A stretch of DNA of 11,957 nt, from contig JANTHH010000070.1 of assembly GCA_024762485.1 (NCBI GenBank), forward strand, positions 1-11,957. Direction: 5' to 3'. Below, piece after piece: positions 1 through 6,322 of this stretch. How positions within the stretch are numbered: the stretch's first letter is position 1; every line of letters starts with the position of its first letter. The notes under the pieces were generated by a model that saw only the letters and a program-made list of their open reading frames with translations, did no database searches and was not told where the DNA came from. This DNA is from Chromatiales bacterium. Lineage in GTDB: Bacteria; Pseudomonadota; Gammaproteobacteria; Chromatiales; Chromatiaceae. The translations under genes and the position numbers were made by a program.

Positions 1-21
1 CGTTTTCCTCAGCGGAACTGA
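1..21 (+). other. possible 3' end of an upstream gene (partial)
   Basis: The first frame reads six sense codons (Arg-Phe-Pro-Gln-Arg-Asn) and then TGA at 19-21, four bases before the ychF start. In many gammaproteobacteria pth (peptidyl-tRNA hydrolase) sits directly upstream of ychF, so this could be the tail of pth. Six residues cannot identify a protein, so this rests on gene-order expectation only. Confidence 0.2.
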
Positions 22-25
22 CGTC

Positions 26-1117
26 ATGGGTTTCAAATGTGGCATCGTCGGGCTGCCCAACGTGGGCAAGTCCACCCTGTTCAACGCACTCACCAAGGCC
101 ACCATCGCGGCCGAAAACTATCCCTTCTGCACCATAGACCCCAACGTGGGTGTGGTGCCGCTGCCCGATCCGCGCCTCGATGTGCTGGCTGAGATCGTCA
201 AGCCCGAGCGGGTGGTTCCCACCACCATGTCCTTCGTCGACATCGCCGGCCTGGTGGCGGGTGCCTCCAAGGGCGAGGGTCTGGGCAACAAGTTCCTCGC
301 CAACATCCGCGAGACCGATGCCATCGCCCACGTGGTGCGCTGCTTCGAGAACGACGACATTGTGCATGTCGCGGGGGCGGTCAATCCGCTCGATGACATC
401 GAGGTGATCAACACCGAGCTGGCGCTGGCCGATCTGGAGACGGTGGAGAAAGCCCTGCAAAAGGCCACCAAGATGTCCAAGGCGGGTGACAAGCAGATGC
501 TGGCACAGAAGGAACTGCTGGAGCGCGTGCGCGACCAGCTCGATGCCGGCAAGCCGGTGCGGGCGATGGATCTGAGCGAGGAGGATCGGCAGGAGCTGCG
601 CGACCTGCACCTGATCACCATCAAGAAGGTGCTCTACATTGCCAACGTCGACGAGGACGGCTTCACTGACAATCCGCGGCTCAACATGGTGTACGAGCTG
701 GCCGCCAGCGAGGGGGCCGAGGTGGTGCCGGTGTGCGCCGCCACCGAGATGGAACTGGTGGAGCTCGACGACGAGGAGAAGCTCGAGTTCCTCGCCGAGA
801 TGGGCCAGGACGAGCCCGGCCTCAACCGCGTGGTGCGCGCCGGCTACCGCCTGCTGGATCTGCAGACCTATTTCACCGCCGGTGTGAAGGAGGTCCGTGC
901 CTGGACCGTTAGGGTGGGTGCCACCGCACCCCAGGCCGCTGCCGTCATCCACACCGACTTCGAGCGCGGCTTCATCCGTGCCGAGGTGATCAGCTACGAC
1001 GACTTCGTCGCCTGTGGCGGTGAACAGGGTGCCCGGGAGGCCGGCAAGCTGCGCCTCGAGGGCAAGGACTACATCGTCCAGGACGGCGACGTGATGCATT
1101 TCCGCTTCAACGTCTGA
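26..1117 (+). CDS. ychF: redox-regulated ATPase YchF (Obg-family, OLA1-like)
   Basis: YchF is a cytosolic P-loop NTPase of the Obg/HflX class that hydrolyses ATP, binds ribosomes and is linked to oxidative-stress responses. The protein is 363 residues, the same length as E. coli YchF, and begins with the family's MGFKCGIVG start. The G1/P-loop GLPNVGKST is at residues 9-17 and the G3 DIAGL at 72-76. The G4 position reads NVDE (207-210) instead of NKxD, which is the family's known reason for preferring ATP over GTP. A TGS domain occupies roughly residues 280-363 (TYFTAGVKEVRAWT through the FRFNV end). Cys35, in the PFCTIDP stretch, corresponds to the redox-sensitive cysteine of E. coli YchF. 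The Shine-Dalgarno is weak (CGGA), which fits translational coupling to a gene ending just upstream. No terminator is visible before the tRNA promoter 20 bp downstream. Confidence 0.97.
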   Translation: MGFKCGIVGLPNVGKSTLFNALTKATIAAENYPFCTIDPNVGVVPLPDPRLDVLAEIVKPERVVPTTMSFVDIAGLVAGASKGEGLGNKFLANIRETDAIAHVVRCFENDDIVHVAGAVNPLDDIEVINTELALADLETVEKALQKATKMSKAGDKQMLAQKELLERVRDQLDAGKPVRAMDLSEEDRQELRDLHLITIKKVLYIANVDEDGFTDNPRLNMVYELAASEGAEVVPVCAATEMELVELDDEEKLEFLAEMGQDEPGLNRVVRAGYRLLDLQTYFTAGVKEVRAWTVRVGATAPQAAAVIHTDFERGFIRAEVISYDDFVACGGEQGAREAGKLRLEGKDYIVQDGDVMHFRFNV

Positions 1118-1136
1118 GCATGCTGCTCGTCGGCGA

Positions 1137-1166
1137 TTGACAAGGCCGGTGCAGGCCGGCCATAAT
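1137..1166 (+). promoter_or_regulatory. sigma-70 promoter of the tRNA-Met gene
   Basis: A perfect TTGACA (-35) at 1137-1142 is followed after 18 bp by CATAAT (-10, 5/6) at 1161-1166, then a GC-rich discriminator (CGCGCCCC). Such discriminators are typical of stringently controlled stable-RNA promoters. The predicted start is near 1173, about nine bases before the mature tRNA. Confidence 0.8.
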
Positions 1167-1181
1167 CGCGCCCCTTCAAAT

Positions 1182-1258
1182 GGCTAGGTAGCTCAGTTGG
1201 TTAGAGCACCGCACTCATAATGCGGGGGTCGGCAGTTCAAATCTGCCCCTAGCTACCA
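1182..1258 (+). tRNA. tRNA-Met (CAT anticodon), elongator type
   Basis: A complete 77-nt cloverleaf with encoded CCA. The acceptor stem is GGCTAGG/CCTAGCT, the D arm GCTC...GAGC, the anticodon stem CCGCA/TGCGG around loop CTCATAA (anticodon 1216-1218), and the T arm GGCAG-TTCAAAT-CTGCC. Acceptor pairs 4 and 5 are U-A and A-U, as in E. coli elongator tRNA-Met and unlike tRNA-Ile2, so I call Met. It is not the initiator, because it lacks that tRNA's C1/A72 mismatch and its run of three G-C pairs in the anticodon stem. The terminal acceptor pair is a G1-U72 wobble rather than G-C, which is slightly unusual. Confidence 0.93.
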
Positions 1259-1265
1259 TCTCCCG

Positions 1266-1292
1266 AAAGGCGACCTCGCGGTCGCCTTTTTT
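1266..1292 (+). terminator. Rho-independent terminator after tRNA-Met
   Basis: A 10-bp stem AAAGGCGACC/GGTCGCCTTT (1266-1275 with 1280-1289) has the tetraloop TCGC and continues into a T6 run (1287-1292). It lies eight bases after the tRNA CCA. Because the stem is flanked by A's and T's it could also act on the opposite strand. The same sequence recurs at 2746-2772. Confidence 0.9.
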
Positions 1293-1298
1293 GTTGCC

Positions 1299-1641
1299 GC
1301 AACCCTCTCCGATACTGTCTTGTTAGCCTAATGGCCTAGCGGCATAGGGTTGCTCCTCGCCGAGCCCCTCCCGGCCTGTGCCCGGTATTTCAGGCTGTCA
1401 GTCCGTTTTACACAATTAGGCCAAAGGTGTGCGGGCAAGCTGCTAAGCAACTGAATATTATGTTGTTTATTTTTTCGGCATGTTATTTGTATTTGGTTTA
1501 AATCGAGGATTTGACAGTCGATTCAGGCGTGTCCGACCCGTGTTTAGCAAATCGTCCTCATGCCGTGATGCTGGTTGATAACGGCATTGCAACGAGGATC
1601 ATTTTTGATAAAAAAATTAGCGACAGAGTGAGGGAATTACC
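1299..1641. other. 343-bp AT-rich intergenic leader of the exosortase-type gene
   Basis: No credible gene is present. Roughly 1450-1520 and 1598-1620 are markedly AT-rich compared with the rest of the window. Possible promoter elements, none convincing, are a TTGACA at 1511-1516 without a good -10, and TTGCAA (1587-1592) with TAAAAA (1609-1614) at 16-bp spacing. There are also two imperfect sigma-54-like sites: CGGCATG-TTAT-TTGTA at 1476-1491, which has GT instead of GC at -12, and a GG-N10-GC pair at 1419-1432. An inverted repeat ATGCCGT/ACGGCAT (1560-1566 with 1581-1587, 14-nt spacer) could be an operator or leader hairpin. Confidence 0.5.
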
Positions 1642-2688
1642 ATGAAGCTTCCAACATTGACGAAAATTGCGGCAGGTGTGGCACTTGCAGTTGCTGCATC
1701 AACGGCGTCTGCAAACCTGGTGTTGAGCCACGCCTATCAGGATTCGGCACTTTCCATCGACGGTTTCGCGGATACGGACAACGCAGGTACCATCCAGGCG
1801 GATACGCCGAATAACTCCACTGTCGAGGCCGCTTTCCTCTATGCCTCTTCGGTGTGGTCGGGGCCTGTTTTTGACGTGACCCTGGAAGGCAACACGCTGA
1901 CCACGGCCTCCGGCACGCTGCTCGCCCCGGATGAGAATCCTGCGAGCACCGTGGTCTGGGATGTGACCTCCATCATCAAGCCGGCCGTTGAGGGCACATG
2001 GGGTCTACAGGACTTCAGCATCAGCGAAGCCGGTGCGAACGATGGTGCGGTGCTGGTCGTCGTCTACTCAGACGCCACCACCACGGGTCAGACCTCCATC
2101 ATCATGGATGGCGAGCTGGCCACGACGGGTGATACCACGACCCTGGGTTTTGCCGACCCCTATGTCAGTGGCGACCTGATCGTCTCCTTCGCCTCCAGCT
2201 TCAGTTTCCAAGTGGGATCAACAAGCCAGAGCACGGTGGTTGACATCACCACGGACAGCACCGTGAATCGTAATCTCACCACCTGCCTGGGTGGTCAGGA
2301 CGAGTCAAATGACCAGGACAGTGGCCCCACTGGTGGCAACAGTGCCCTGATGACAGTTGGCGGCATCGGGGATGACCCGACCAACCCTGATTGCTCCACC
2401 CTGGCCACGCCGACGGATCGCACCGATGACGAGCTTTACAACCTAGCCCTCGGCAATGCATCCGATTCCAACCCGTTCATCAATCCGGGTGATACCTTCC
2501 TTCAGATCGACACCAACAACCCGAGCAACGATGACAACGTGTTTGCGATGTTCATCACCAGTTCGTTCACCGTTTCGAACGTGGACAATACTGATATCAC
2601 GGGCAATACCCCGATCCCGGGCTCTGTCTTCCTGCTGGGCCTGGGCCTGGTCGGCATACGACGTGTACTGGCGGCCCATCGTTCCTGA
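1642..2688 (+). CDS. secreted protein with PEP/VPLPA-CTERM-like exosortase sorting signal
   Basis: A 348-residue exported, acidic protein. An N-terminal signal peptide (Lys2 and Lys8, then a hydrophobic core to residue 20) has a likely cleavage after Ala24 (ASA|N). The mature part is rich in Thr, Ser, Asp, Asn and Gly and predicted to be mostly beta-strand. It includes a WDVT...VLVVVYSD segment (106-143) like that seen in bacterial surface beta-sandwich proteins, and only two cysteines (215 and 251). The C-terminus has the tripartite exosortase layout: a short TPIPG motif (323-327), a hydrophobic LLGLGLVGI helix (to 339) and Arg340-Arg341. The motif differs from canonical VPEP and is closer to the VPLPA variant, and seven residues (VLAAHRS) follow the RR. 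By analogy an exosortase would cleave the tail and the protein would be glycosylated and released or attached outside; no exosortase is in this window. The start is set by AGGG at 1631-1634, seven bases before ATG. Specific function is unknown. Confidence 0.85.
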   Translation: MKLPTLTKIAAGVALAVAASTASANLVLSHAYQDSALSIDGFADTDNAGTIQADTPNNSTVEAAFLYASSVWSGPVFDVTLEGNTLTTASGTLLAPDENPASTVVWDVTSIIKPAVEGTWGLQDFSISEAGANDGAVLVVVYSDATTTGQTSIIMDGELATTGDTTTLGFADPYVSGDLIVSFASSFSFQVGSTSQSTVVDITTDSTVNRNLTTCLGGQDESNDQDSGPTGGNSALMTVGGIGDDPTNPDCSTLATPTDRTDDELYNLALGNASDSNPFINPGDTFLQIDTNNPSNDDNVFAMFITSSFTVSNVDNTDITGNTPIPGSVFLLGLGLVGIRRVLAAHRS

Positions 2689-2715
2689 TGTGCCGGAAGT
2701 CATGAGTTGACCATT

Positions 2716-2732
2716 GCTGGCAGAATGCCAGC
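2716..2732. other. short hairpin downstream of the exosortase-type gene
   Basis: GCTGGCA (2716-2722) and TGCCAGC (2726-2732) form a 7-bp stem with a GAA loop 28 bases after the stop. It has no T-run of its own and precedes the true terminator at 2746. It may protect the 3' end of the transcript. Confidence 0.5.
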
Positions 2733-2745
2733 GATGATTTTGTGA

Positions 2746-2772
2746 AAAGGCGACCTCGCGGTCGCCTTTTTT
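2746..2772 (+). terminator. Rho-independent terminator after the exosortase-type gene
   Basis: The same hairpin as after tRNA-Met: AAAGGCGACC/GGTCGCCTTT with loop TCGC and T6. It ends transcription of the gene at 1642-2688. It also argues against using the upstream ATG at 2771 for the next gene, because that codon lies in the terminator tail. Confidence 0.9.
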
Positions 2773-2860
2773 GTTGCCATTGCATGCGGGACGCAACAAC
2801 TTGATACCCCCGGCGGTCATAATGGGTGTCGTCACCGCCATTGATCCCTCGGTAATCTGC

Positions 2861-4669
2861 ATGCGCTTGCTCCTTCTGTTTCTTTTCGCCCTTGGCCATG
2901 TCCCTGCCTGGGCACTGGAAAATCAGCTCGCTGATAGCCCCTCGCCCTATCTGGCCATGCACGGGGAAGACCCGGTGCACTGGCAGTCCTGGGGTCGCGA
3001 GGCGCTGGAACGGGCGCGCAGCGAGGACAAGCTGTTGCTGATTTCCAGTGGCTATTTCTCCTGTCACTGGTGCCATGTGATGCAGTCCGAAAGTTTCAGG
3101 GACCCGGCGGTGGCCGCGCTGCTCAACCGCTATTTCATCCCGGTCAAGCTCGATCGCGAGTTGCACCCGGCACTGGATGCCCATCTCATCGATTTCCTCG
3201 AGCGCACCCAGGGCCAGGCCGGCTGGCCACTGAATGTGTTCGTCAGCCCTGAGGGATACCCCTTGGTGGGACTGACCTATGCCCCGCGAGAGCGTTTTGT
3301 CGATCTGCTTGAGCAACTGCATGAGCTGTGGAAGACGAAGCGTGAACAGACCCGTGATCTTGCCCGCCGCGTCCATCTCGAGCTCCAGCAGGAGCGGTCA
3401 GCGGCAGAGGGTGGCGAGGAGCCGTCGCCAGAGGCGTTGCGGCAGGCACTGTGGCAGGAGACCTTTACGCTGGCCAACGAGATGGAGGGTGGCTTCGGTG
3501 AGCAGAGCCGGTTCCCGATGGCACCGCAAATTCTGGTGTTACTGGAGGTGCAGCGCCACTGGCCGGATCCGCGGCTGGCGGCCTTCCTGCAGTTGACCCT
3601 GCAGCAGATGGCCGAGGAGGGCCTGCGCGACCATCTGGGTGGCGGCTTCTTCCGCTATACCGTCGACCCCAGCTGGCAGGTCCCGCATTACGAGAAGATG
3701 CTCTACACCCAGGCGCTGCTGGTTCAGGTGTATCTCCGTGCCGCTGAGGTGTTCGACGAGCCGTCCTACGCCACCGTCGCCCGCGACACCCTGGATTTCG
3801 TACTGCGGGACATGGCCGGTCGTGATGGCGGCTTCATCGCCAGTCTCTCGGCAGTGGATGCGGCGGGACACGAGGGCGGTTACTACCTGTTCACCAGGGA
3901 TGAATTGCGTGCCCTGCTCGGTGACGCGGATGCCGATCTGGCCATGAGACACTGGCGGATGCAGGGTGTTCCGGCCACCGAGGGCGGTTACCTGCCGCTG
4001 ACCGGCGATGATGCGGCCACCCTTGCCGGGCCGGCGGGTGATGTGGCGTCGATGACACGTCGCCTGGCTGCCATCAGGGGGAGGCTGTTGCAGGCACGCC
4101 AGTCCCGCGGTCTGCCGGCGGATGACAAACAGCTTGCCGGCTGGAACGGGTTGCTGCTCAGCGCTCTGTCGCAGGCGGCACAGGCGCTGGATGAGCCGCG
4201 TTATGCCCAGGCGGCACAGCGTCTGCGGGATTTTCTCGTGGGGACCCTGTGGCTCGACGGTGAACTCCACCGGGCCACTCATCGGGGCAGGCCCATTGGC
4301 CAGGCAGCGCTCTCCGATTATGCCTATGTGGCCGCGGGCCTCAGTGACTGGGCGAAATTGCCGGCTGGCAGGGCAGACGCCAAGCGGGTGACGTCCCTGG
4401 TCTCGATGGCGTGGCGGCGCTTTCATTCGGATGACGGCTGGCGGGCGAGCGAATCAGACCTGTTGCCGGGGATGGCGGAGACCCCGGCCATGCTCGATGA
4501 CAATCTGCCTTCACCCAGCGCGCTGCTGCTGCGGCTCTCCAGACAGTCCGGTGACGGCGGACTCCAGCACAGGGCCGAGGCGGCGATTCGGGCCGGTACA
4601 GTCGAGGCGGCCCGCTCACCCTTCTGGTATGCCGGTCATGCAGGGTTGGTGCTGTTGCCTCAGCGATAG
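2861..4669 (+). CDS. DUF255 / YyaL-type thioredoxin-domain protein, exported
   Basis: This belongs to the COG1331 family (bacterial YyaL, animal SPATA20/SSP411): a thioredoxin-like DUF255 domain fused to an (alpha/alpha)6 barrel-like region. The biochemical role is not established. The frame is open from 2771, but I start at the ATG at 2861. That start gives a clean signal peptide (MRLLLLFLFALGHVPAWA, cleavage about residue 18) and lies outside the terminator. From it the protein is 602 residues, somewhat short for the family, which is usually above 650. Visible motifs are SGYFSCHWCHVM with the CHWC redox motif at 68-71, AGWPLNVFVSPEG (120-132), and GGFGEQSRFPMAP. Then come DHLGGGFFRYTVD and VPHYEKMLY, EGGYYLFTRDEL, and DDKQLAGWNGLLLSAL. 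The signal peptide suggests a periplasmic, DsbA-like environment. The Shine-Dalgarno before 2861 is poor. The 3' end overlaps the convergent gene by 10 bp. Confidence 0.9.
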   Translation: MRLLLLFLFALGHVPAWALENQLADSPSPYLAMHGEDPVHWQSWGREALERARSEDKLLLISSGYFSCHWCHVMQSESFRDPAVAALLNRYFIPVKLDRELHPALDAHLIDFLERTQGQAGWPLNVFVSPEGYPLVGLTYAPRERFVDLLEQLHELWKTKREQTRDLARRVHLELQQERSAAEGGEEPSPEALRQALWQETFTLANEMEGGFGEQSRFPMAPQILVLLEVQRHWPDPRLAAFLQLTLQQMAEEGLRDHLGGGFFRYTVDPSWQVPHYEKMLYTQALLVQVYLRAAEVFDEPSYATVARDTLDFVLRDMAGRDGGFIASLSAVDAAGHEGGYYLFTRDELRALLGDADADLAMRHWRMQGVPATEGGYLPLTGDDAATLAGPAGDVASMTRRLAAIRGRLLQARQSRGLPADDKQLAGWNGLLLSALSQAAQALDEPRYAQAAQRLRDFLVGTLWLDGELHRATHRGRPIGQAALSDYAYVAAGLSDWAKLPAGRADAKRVTSLVSMAWRRFHSDDGWRASESDLLPGMAETPAMLDDNLPSPSALLLRLSRQSGDGGLQHRAEAAIRAGTVEAARSPFWYAGHAGLVLLPQR

Positions 4670-5001
4670 CGCATGCGCGTACCGTGGGTCAGCGAGAGCA
4701 TGATCTCCTCGGCGCTCAGCGCCTTGGGGAACAGCGCACCGGAGATCTTCGCAGTGTGGATGCTGGCACCCTCCAGCTTGGTCTCCGACAGGTCGAGTCC
4801 ACGCAAGTCGGCCTGCCGCAGATAGCAGTTGCTCATGTCCAGGCCACGGGCGTCCATCCCGCGCAGGTCCATGCTGCGCAGGTCGGTGCCGCACAATTCG
4901 CAGGGTTTGCCGGCCGCGCGGGCCTCGTTGAATGCCTTGATATTGTCGGCACGCAGCAGGTGGTAGAGTTCATCGTCACTGATACAGGGTCGCTGGGACA
5001 T
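4660..5001 (-). CDS. small pentapeptide-repeat protein
   Basis: A 113-residue cytosolic protein with no signal peptide or membrane segment. The N-terminal 33 residues form a short helical part (DDELYHLLRADNIKAFNEAR). Residues 36-91 are about eleven consecutive pentapeptide repeats with Leu/Met/Ala/Ile at the recurring central positions (LRSMD-LRGMD-ARGLD, then LRQAD-LRGLD-LSETK), predicted to fold as a right-handed quadrilateral beta-helix. A CELC pair (Cys34 and Cys37) at the repeat entrance may bind metal or form a disulfide; Cys6 and Cys59 are also present. Translation starts well: AAGGAG at 5007-5012 (minus strand) lies five bases from the ATG. It is convergent with the DUF255 gene, overlapping 10 bp at the stops, and divergent from moaA. 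Larger pentapeptide proteins such as Qnr/MfpA mimic DNA and bind gyrase, but at this size no function can be assigned. Confidence 0.85.
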   Translation of the reverse strand: MSQRPCISDDELYHLLRADNIKAFNEARAAGKPCELCGTDLRSMDLRGMDARGLDMSNCYLRQADLRGLDLSETKLEGASIHTAKISGALFPKALSAEEIMLSLTHGTRMRYR

Positions 5002-5103
5002 GATGGCTCCTTATTCAGACCAGTGGTTTCAGGGGTTTTGCAGGTTACAACTGCGACCAAAGCATATAGCAGACCCCTGGCCAATTCCTGATTTATTGCC
5101 GGG

Positions 5104-5132
5104 TGGCCCTCACACCCCCGGAACACTAGAAT
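5104..5132 (+). promoter_or_regulatory. possible moaA promoter
   Basis: TAGAAT (5/6 match to -10) at 5127-5132 has a weak TGGCCC at 5104-5109 in the -35 position (17-bp spacing). The predicted start near 5139 gives a leader of about 25 nt. That is too short for a molybdenum-cofactor riboswitch, and none is apparent in the 163-bp divergent gap. Confidence 0.35.
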
Positions 5133-5164
5133 CAACCACCTGACCTGCCGGTAGAGAACCCTCC

Positions 5165-6154
5165 ATGCGCGATCCCTTTGGCCGCACCGTCGATTACCTG
5201 CGAGTCTCGGTCACCGACCGCTGCAACTATCGCTGCAGCTACTGTATGGCCGAGGATATGACCTTCCTGCCCCGCAGGGAGCTGCTGTCGCTGGAGGAAA
5301 TGCAGCGCTTGTGCATGGTTTTTATCGACGAAGGCGTGCGCAAGCTGCGCATCACCGGTGGCGAGCCGTTGGTGCGGCGCGACATCATGACCCTGTTCCA
5401 TGGTCTGTCGCGTCGCTTGGTGGACGGCAGCCTGGATGAGCTGACCCTCACCACCAACGGGGCACTGCTTAAACGCTATGCCGCTGAACTGGCCGATTGT
5501 GGTGTGCGCCGGGTGAATGTCTCGCTCGATACCCTTGATCCCGAACGTTTCCAGGCACTGACTCGCCTGGGGGATATTGCACCTGTCCTCGAGGGCATGG
5601 CAGCGGCCAGGTCCGCGGGCATGCAGGTCAAGGTGAATACCGTTGCACTGAAGGGCATCAATGACGGCGAGTTGAACAGGCTGCTCGGCTGGTGTGGTGA
5701 CCAAGGTTATGACCTGACCCTGATCGAATCGATGCCCATGGGTGAGATCGGGCAGTTGCGTGATGACCATTTCATGCGACTCGACCAGGCGCGGGCCATC
5801 CTCGAAGAGCACTGGACCCTTGAGGACAGCAATCACCAGACCGGGGGGCCGTCCCGTTATGCGGATGTCCGGGAGTTGGGAAACAGGGTCGGTTTCATCA
5901 CCCCCTACAGTCACAATTTCTGTGAATCCTGTAACCGGGTGCGCCTGACCTGTACCGGCACCCTCTACCTGTGCCTGGGGCAGGACGATGCAGTCGACCT
6001 CCGTGCCCCGCTGCGTGAGGGCGGCTCCGACGAGATGCTCCGCACAGCCATACTGGATGCGATTACACGCAAACCCAAGGGACACGACTTCGACGAGACC
6101 CGTCTTGCCGATGGCGCCCAAGTCATCCGTTTCATGAGTCATACGGGGGGGTGA
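5165..6154 (+). CDS. moaA: GTP 3',8-cyclase MoaA (molybdenum cofactor biosynthesis)
   Basis: MoaA is a radical-SAM enzyme that converts GTP to 3',8-cyclo-7,8-dihydro-GTP, the first step of molybdopterin synthesis (with MoaC) in the cytosol. At 329 residues it has the usual length. The SAM-cluster motif C-X3-C-X2-C is Cys20, Cys24 and Cys27 (DRCNYRCSYCM). GGEP, for SAM binding, is at 65-68. The second [4Fe-4S] site is C-X2-C-X13-C at Cys253, Cys256 and Cys270, followed by the LGQDDAVDLR stretch. The essential C-terminal Gly-Gly is present (MSHTGG), so the gene looks fully functional. The Shine-Dalgarno is weak (GAGAA). No moaB, C, D or E, moe or molybdoenzyme gene lies in the window, so moaA is detached from the rest of its pathway here. 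The stop is followed after zero bases by the palindrome at 6155. Confidence 0.96.
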   Translation: MRDPFGRTVDYLRVSVTDRCNYRCSYCMAEDMTFLPRRELLSLEEMQRLCMVFIDEGVRKLRITGGEPLVRRDIMTLFHGLSRRLVDGSLDELTLTTNGALLKRYAAELADCGVRRVNVSLDTLDPERFQALTRLGDIAPVLEGMAAARSAGMQVKVNTVALKGINDGELNRLLGWCGDQGYDLTLIESMPMGEIGQLRDDHFMRLDQARAILEEHWTLEDSNHQTGGPSRYADVRELGNRVGFITPYSHNFCESCNRVRLTCTGTLYLCLGQDDAVDLRAPLREGGSDEMLRTAILDAITRKPKGHDFDETRLADGAQVIRFMSHTGG

Positions 6155-6191
6155 GCTCAAATATTTAGTCCAGTGGACTAAATATTTGAGC
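6155..6191. repeat. 37-nt near-perfect palindrome directly after moaA
   Basis: An 18-nt arm (6155-6172, starting GCTCAAATATTTAG) and its exact reverse complement (6174-6191, ending AATATTTGAGC) are separated by a single G. The first arm begins at the base after the moaA TGA. As RNA it would form a long hairpin that could end or protect the moaA transcript on either strand, although no T-run follows. Its AT-rich centre contrasts with the GC-rich flank. The last four bases (GAGC) coincide with the start of the first 55-bp repeat unit. Confidence 0.9.
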
Positions 6192-6242
6192 GAACGCCCG
6201 GCCATGGAGGGCCGGGCTGGCAGCGCCCCAGGGAAGGCTGCC
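6188..6242. repeat. REP-like 55-bp repeat, copy 1
   Basis: The unit contains two hairpins: GCCCGGCC/GGCCGGGC (6196-6203 with 6210-6217, 6-nt loop ATGGAG) and GGCAGC/GCTGCC (6219-6224 with 6237-6242). Copy 2 lies exactly 80 bp downstream with 53/55 identity. The intergenic position, GC-rich imperfect palindromes and tandem spacing resemble REP/BIME elements. No transposase is nearby. Confidence 0.85.
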
Positions 6243-6267
6243 TGCGAAGCGTTCCGGAAAGAGCGAA

Positions 6268-6322
6268 GAGCGAACGCCCGGCCATGGAGGGCCGGGCTGG
6301 CAGCGTCCCAGGGAAGGTTGCC
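6268..6322. repeat. REP-like 55-bp repeat, copy 2
   Basis: It differs from copy 1 at 6306 (C to T) and 6318 (C to T). The second change turns a G-C pair of hairpin 2 (GGCAGC/GTTGCC) into a G-U wobble, so the fold is kept. It is preceded by a tandem GAGCGAA-GAGCGAA (6261-6274). Downstream, GGTTGCCCGG (6316-6325) can pair with CCGGAGCAACC (6357-6367) to make a larger structure. Confidence 0.85.

Larger units (their letters stand above)
1266..2778. repeat. pair of identical 33-bp direct repeats containing the terminators
   Basis: Positions 1266-1298 and 2746-2778 are identical over 33 bases: the terminator hairpin, the T6 run and the following GTTGCC. Similarity stops abruptly on both sides. 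The 1447 bp between them hold one gene (1642-2688) with its AT-rich leader. A conserved hairpin alone would not need an identical six-base tail outside the stem, so recent duplication or recombination is plausible. Confidence 0.85.

Noticed and set aside
1321..1360. Sigma-54 promoter at TGGC 1332 / GGC 1341
   Set aside because: The GG-to-GC spacing is off by at least one base, which sigma-54 does not usually tolerate.
2771..2860. N-terminal extension of the DUF255 protein (ATG at 2771 or 2822)
   Set aside because: The 2771 codon lies in the terminator tail, and the extension would put 30 or 13 residues ahead of a clean signal peptide. 2822 is not fully excluded.
2597..4426. Minus-strand frames of 259 and 295 codons opposite the DUF255 gene
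   Set aside because: Shadow frames of a well-conserved coding sequence; no motifs, and one would cross the terminator at 2746-2772.
5002..5164. Molybdenum-cofactor riboswitch before moaA
   Set aside because: No extended conserved helices are recognisable, and the best promoter leaves a leader of only about 25 nt.
5132..6205. 357-codon minus-strand frame opposite moaA
   Set aside because: Antisense of intact moaA with every catalytic cysteine; it would also start beyond the palindrome without a ribosome-binding site.
6188..6322. CRISPR array
   Set aside because: Only two 55-bp units with a 25-bp gap, internal strong hairpins and no cas genes; it fits REP-like repeats instead.
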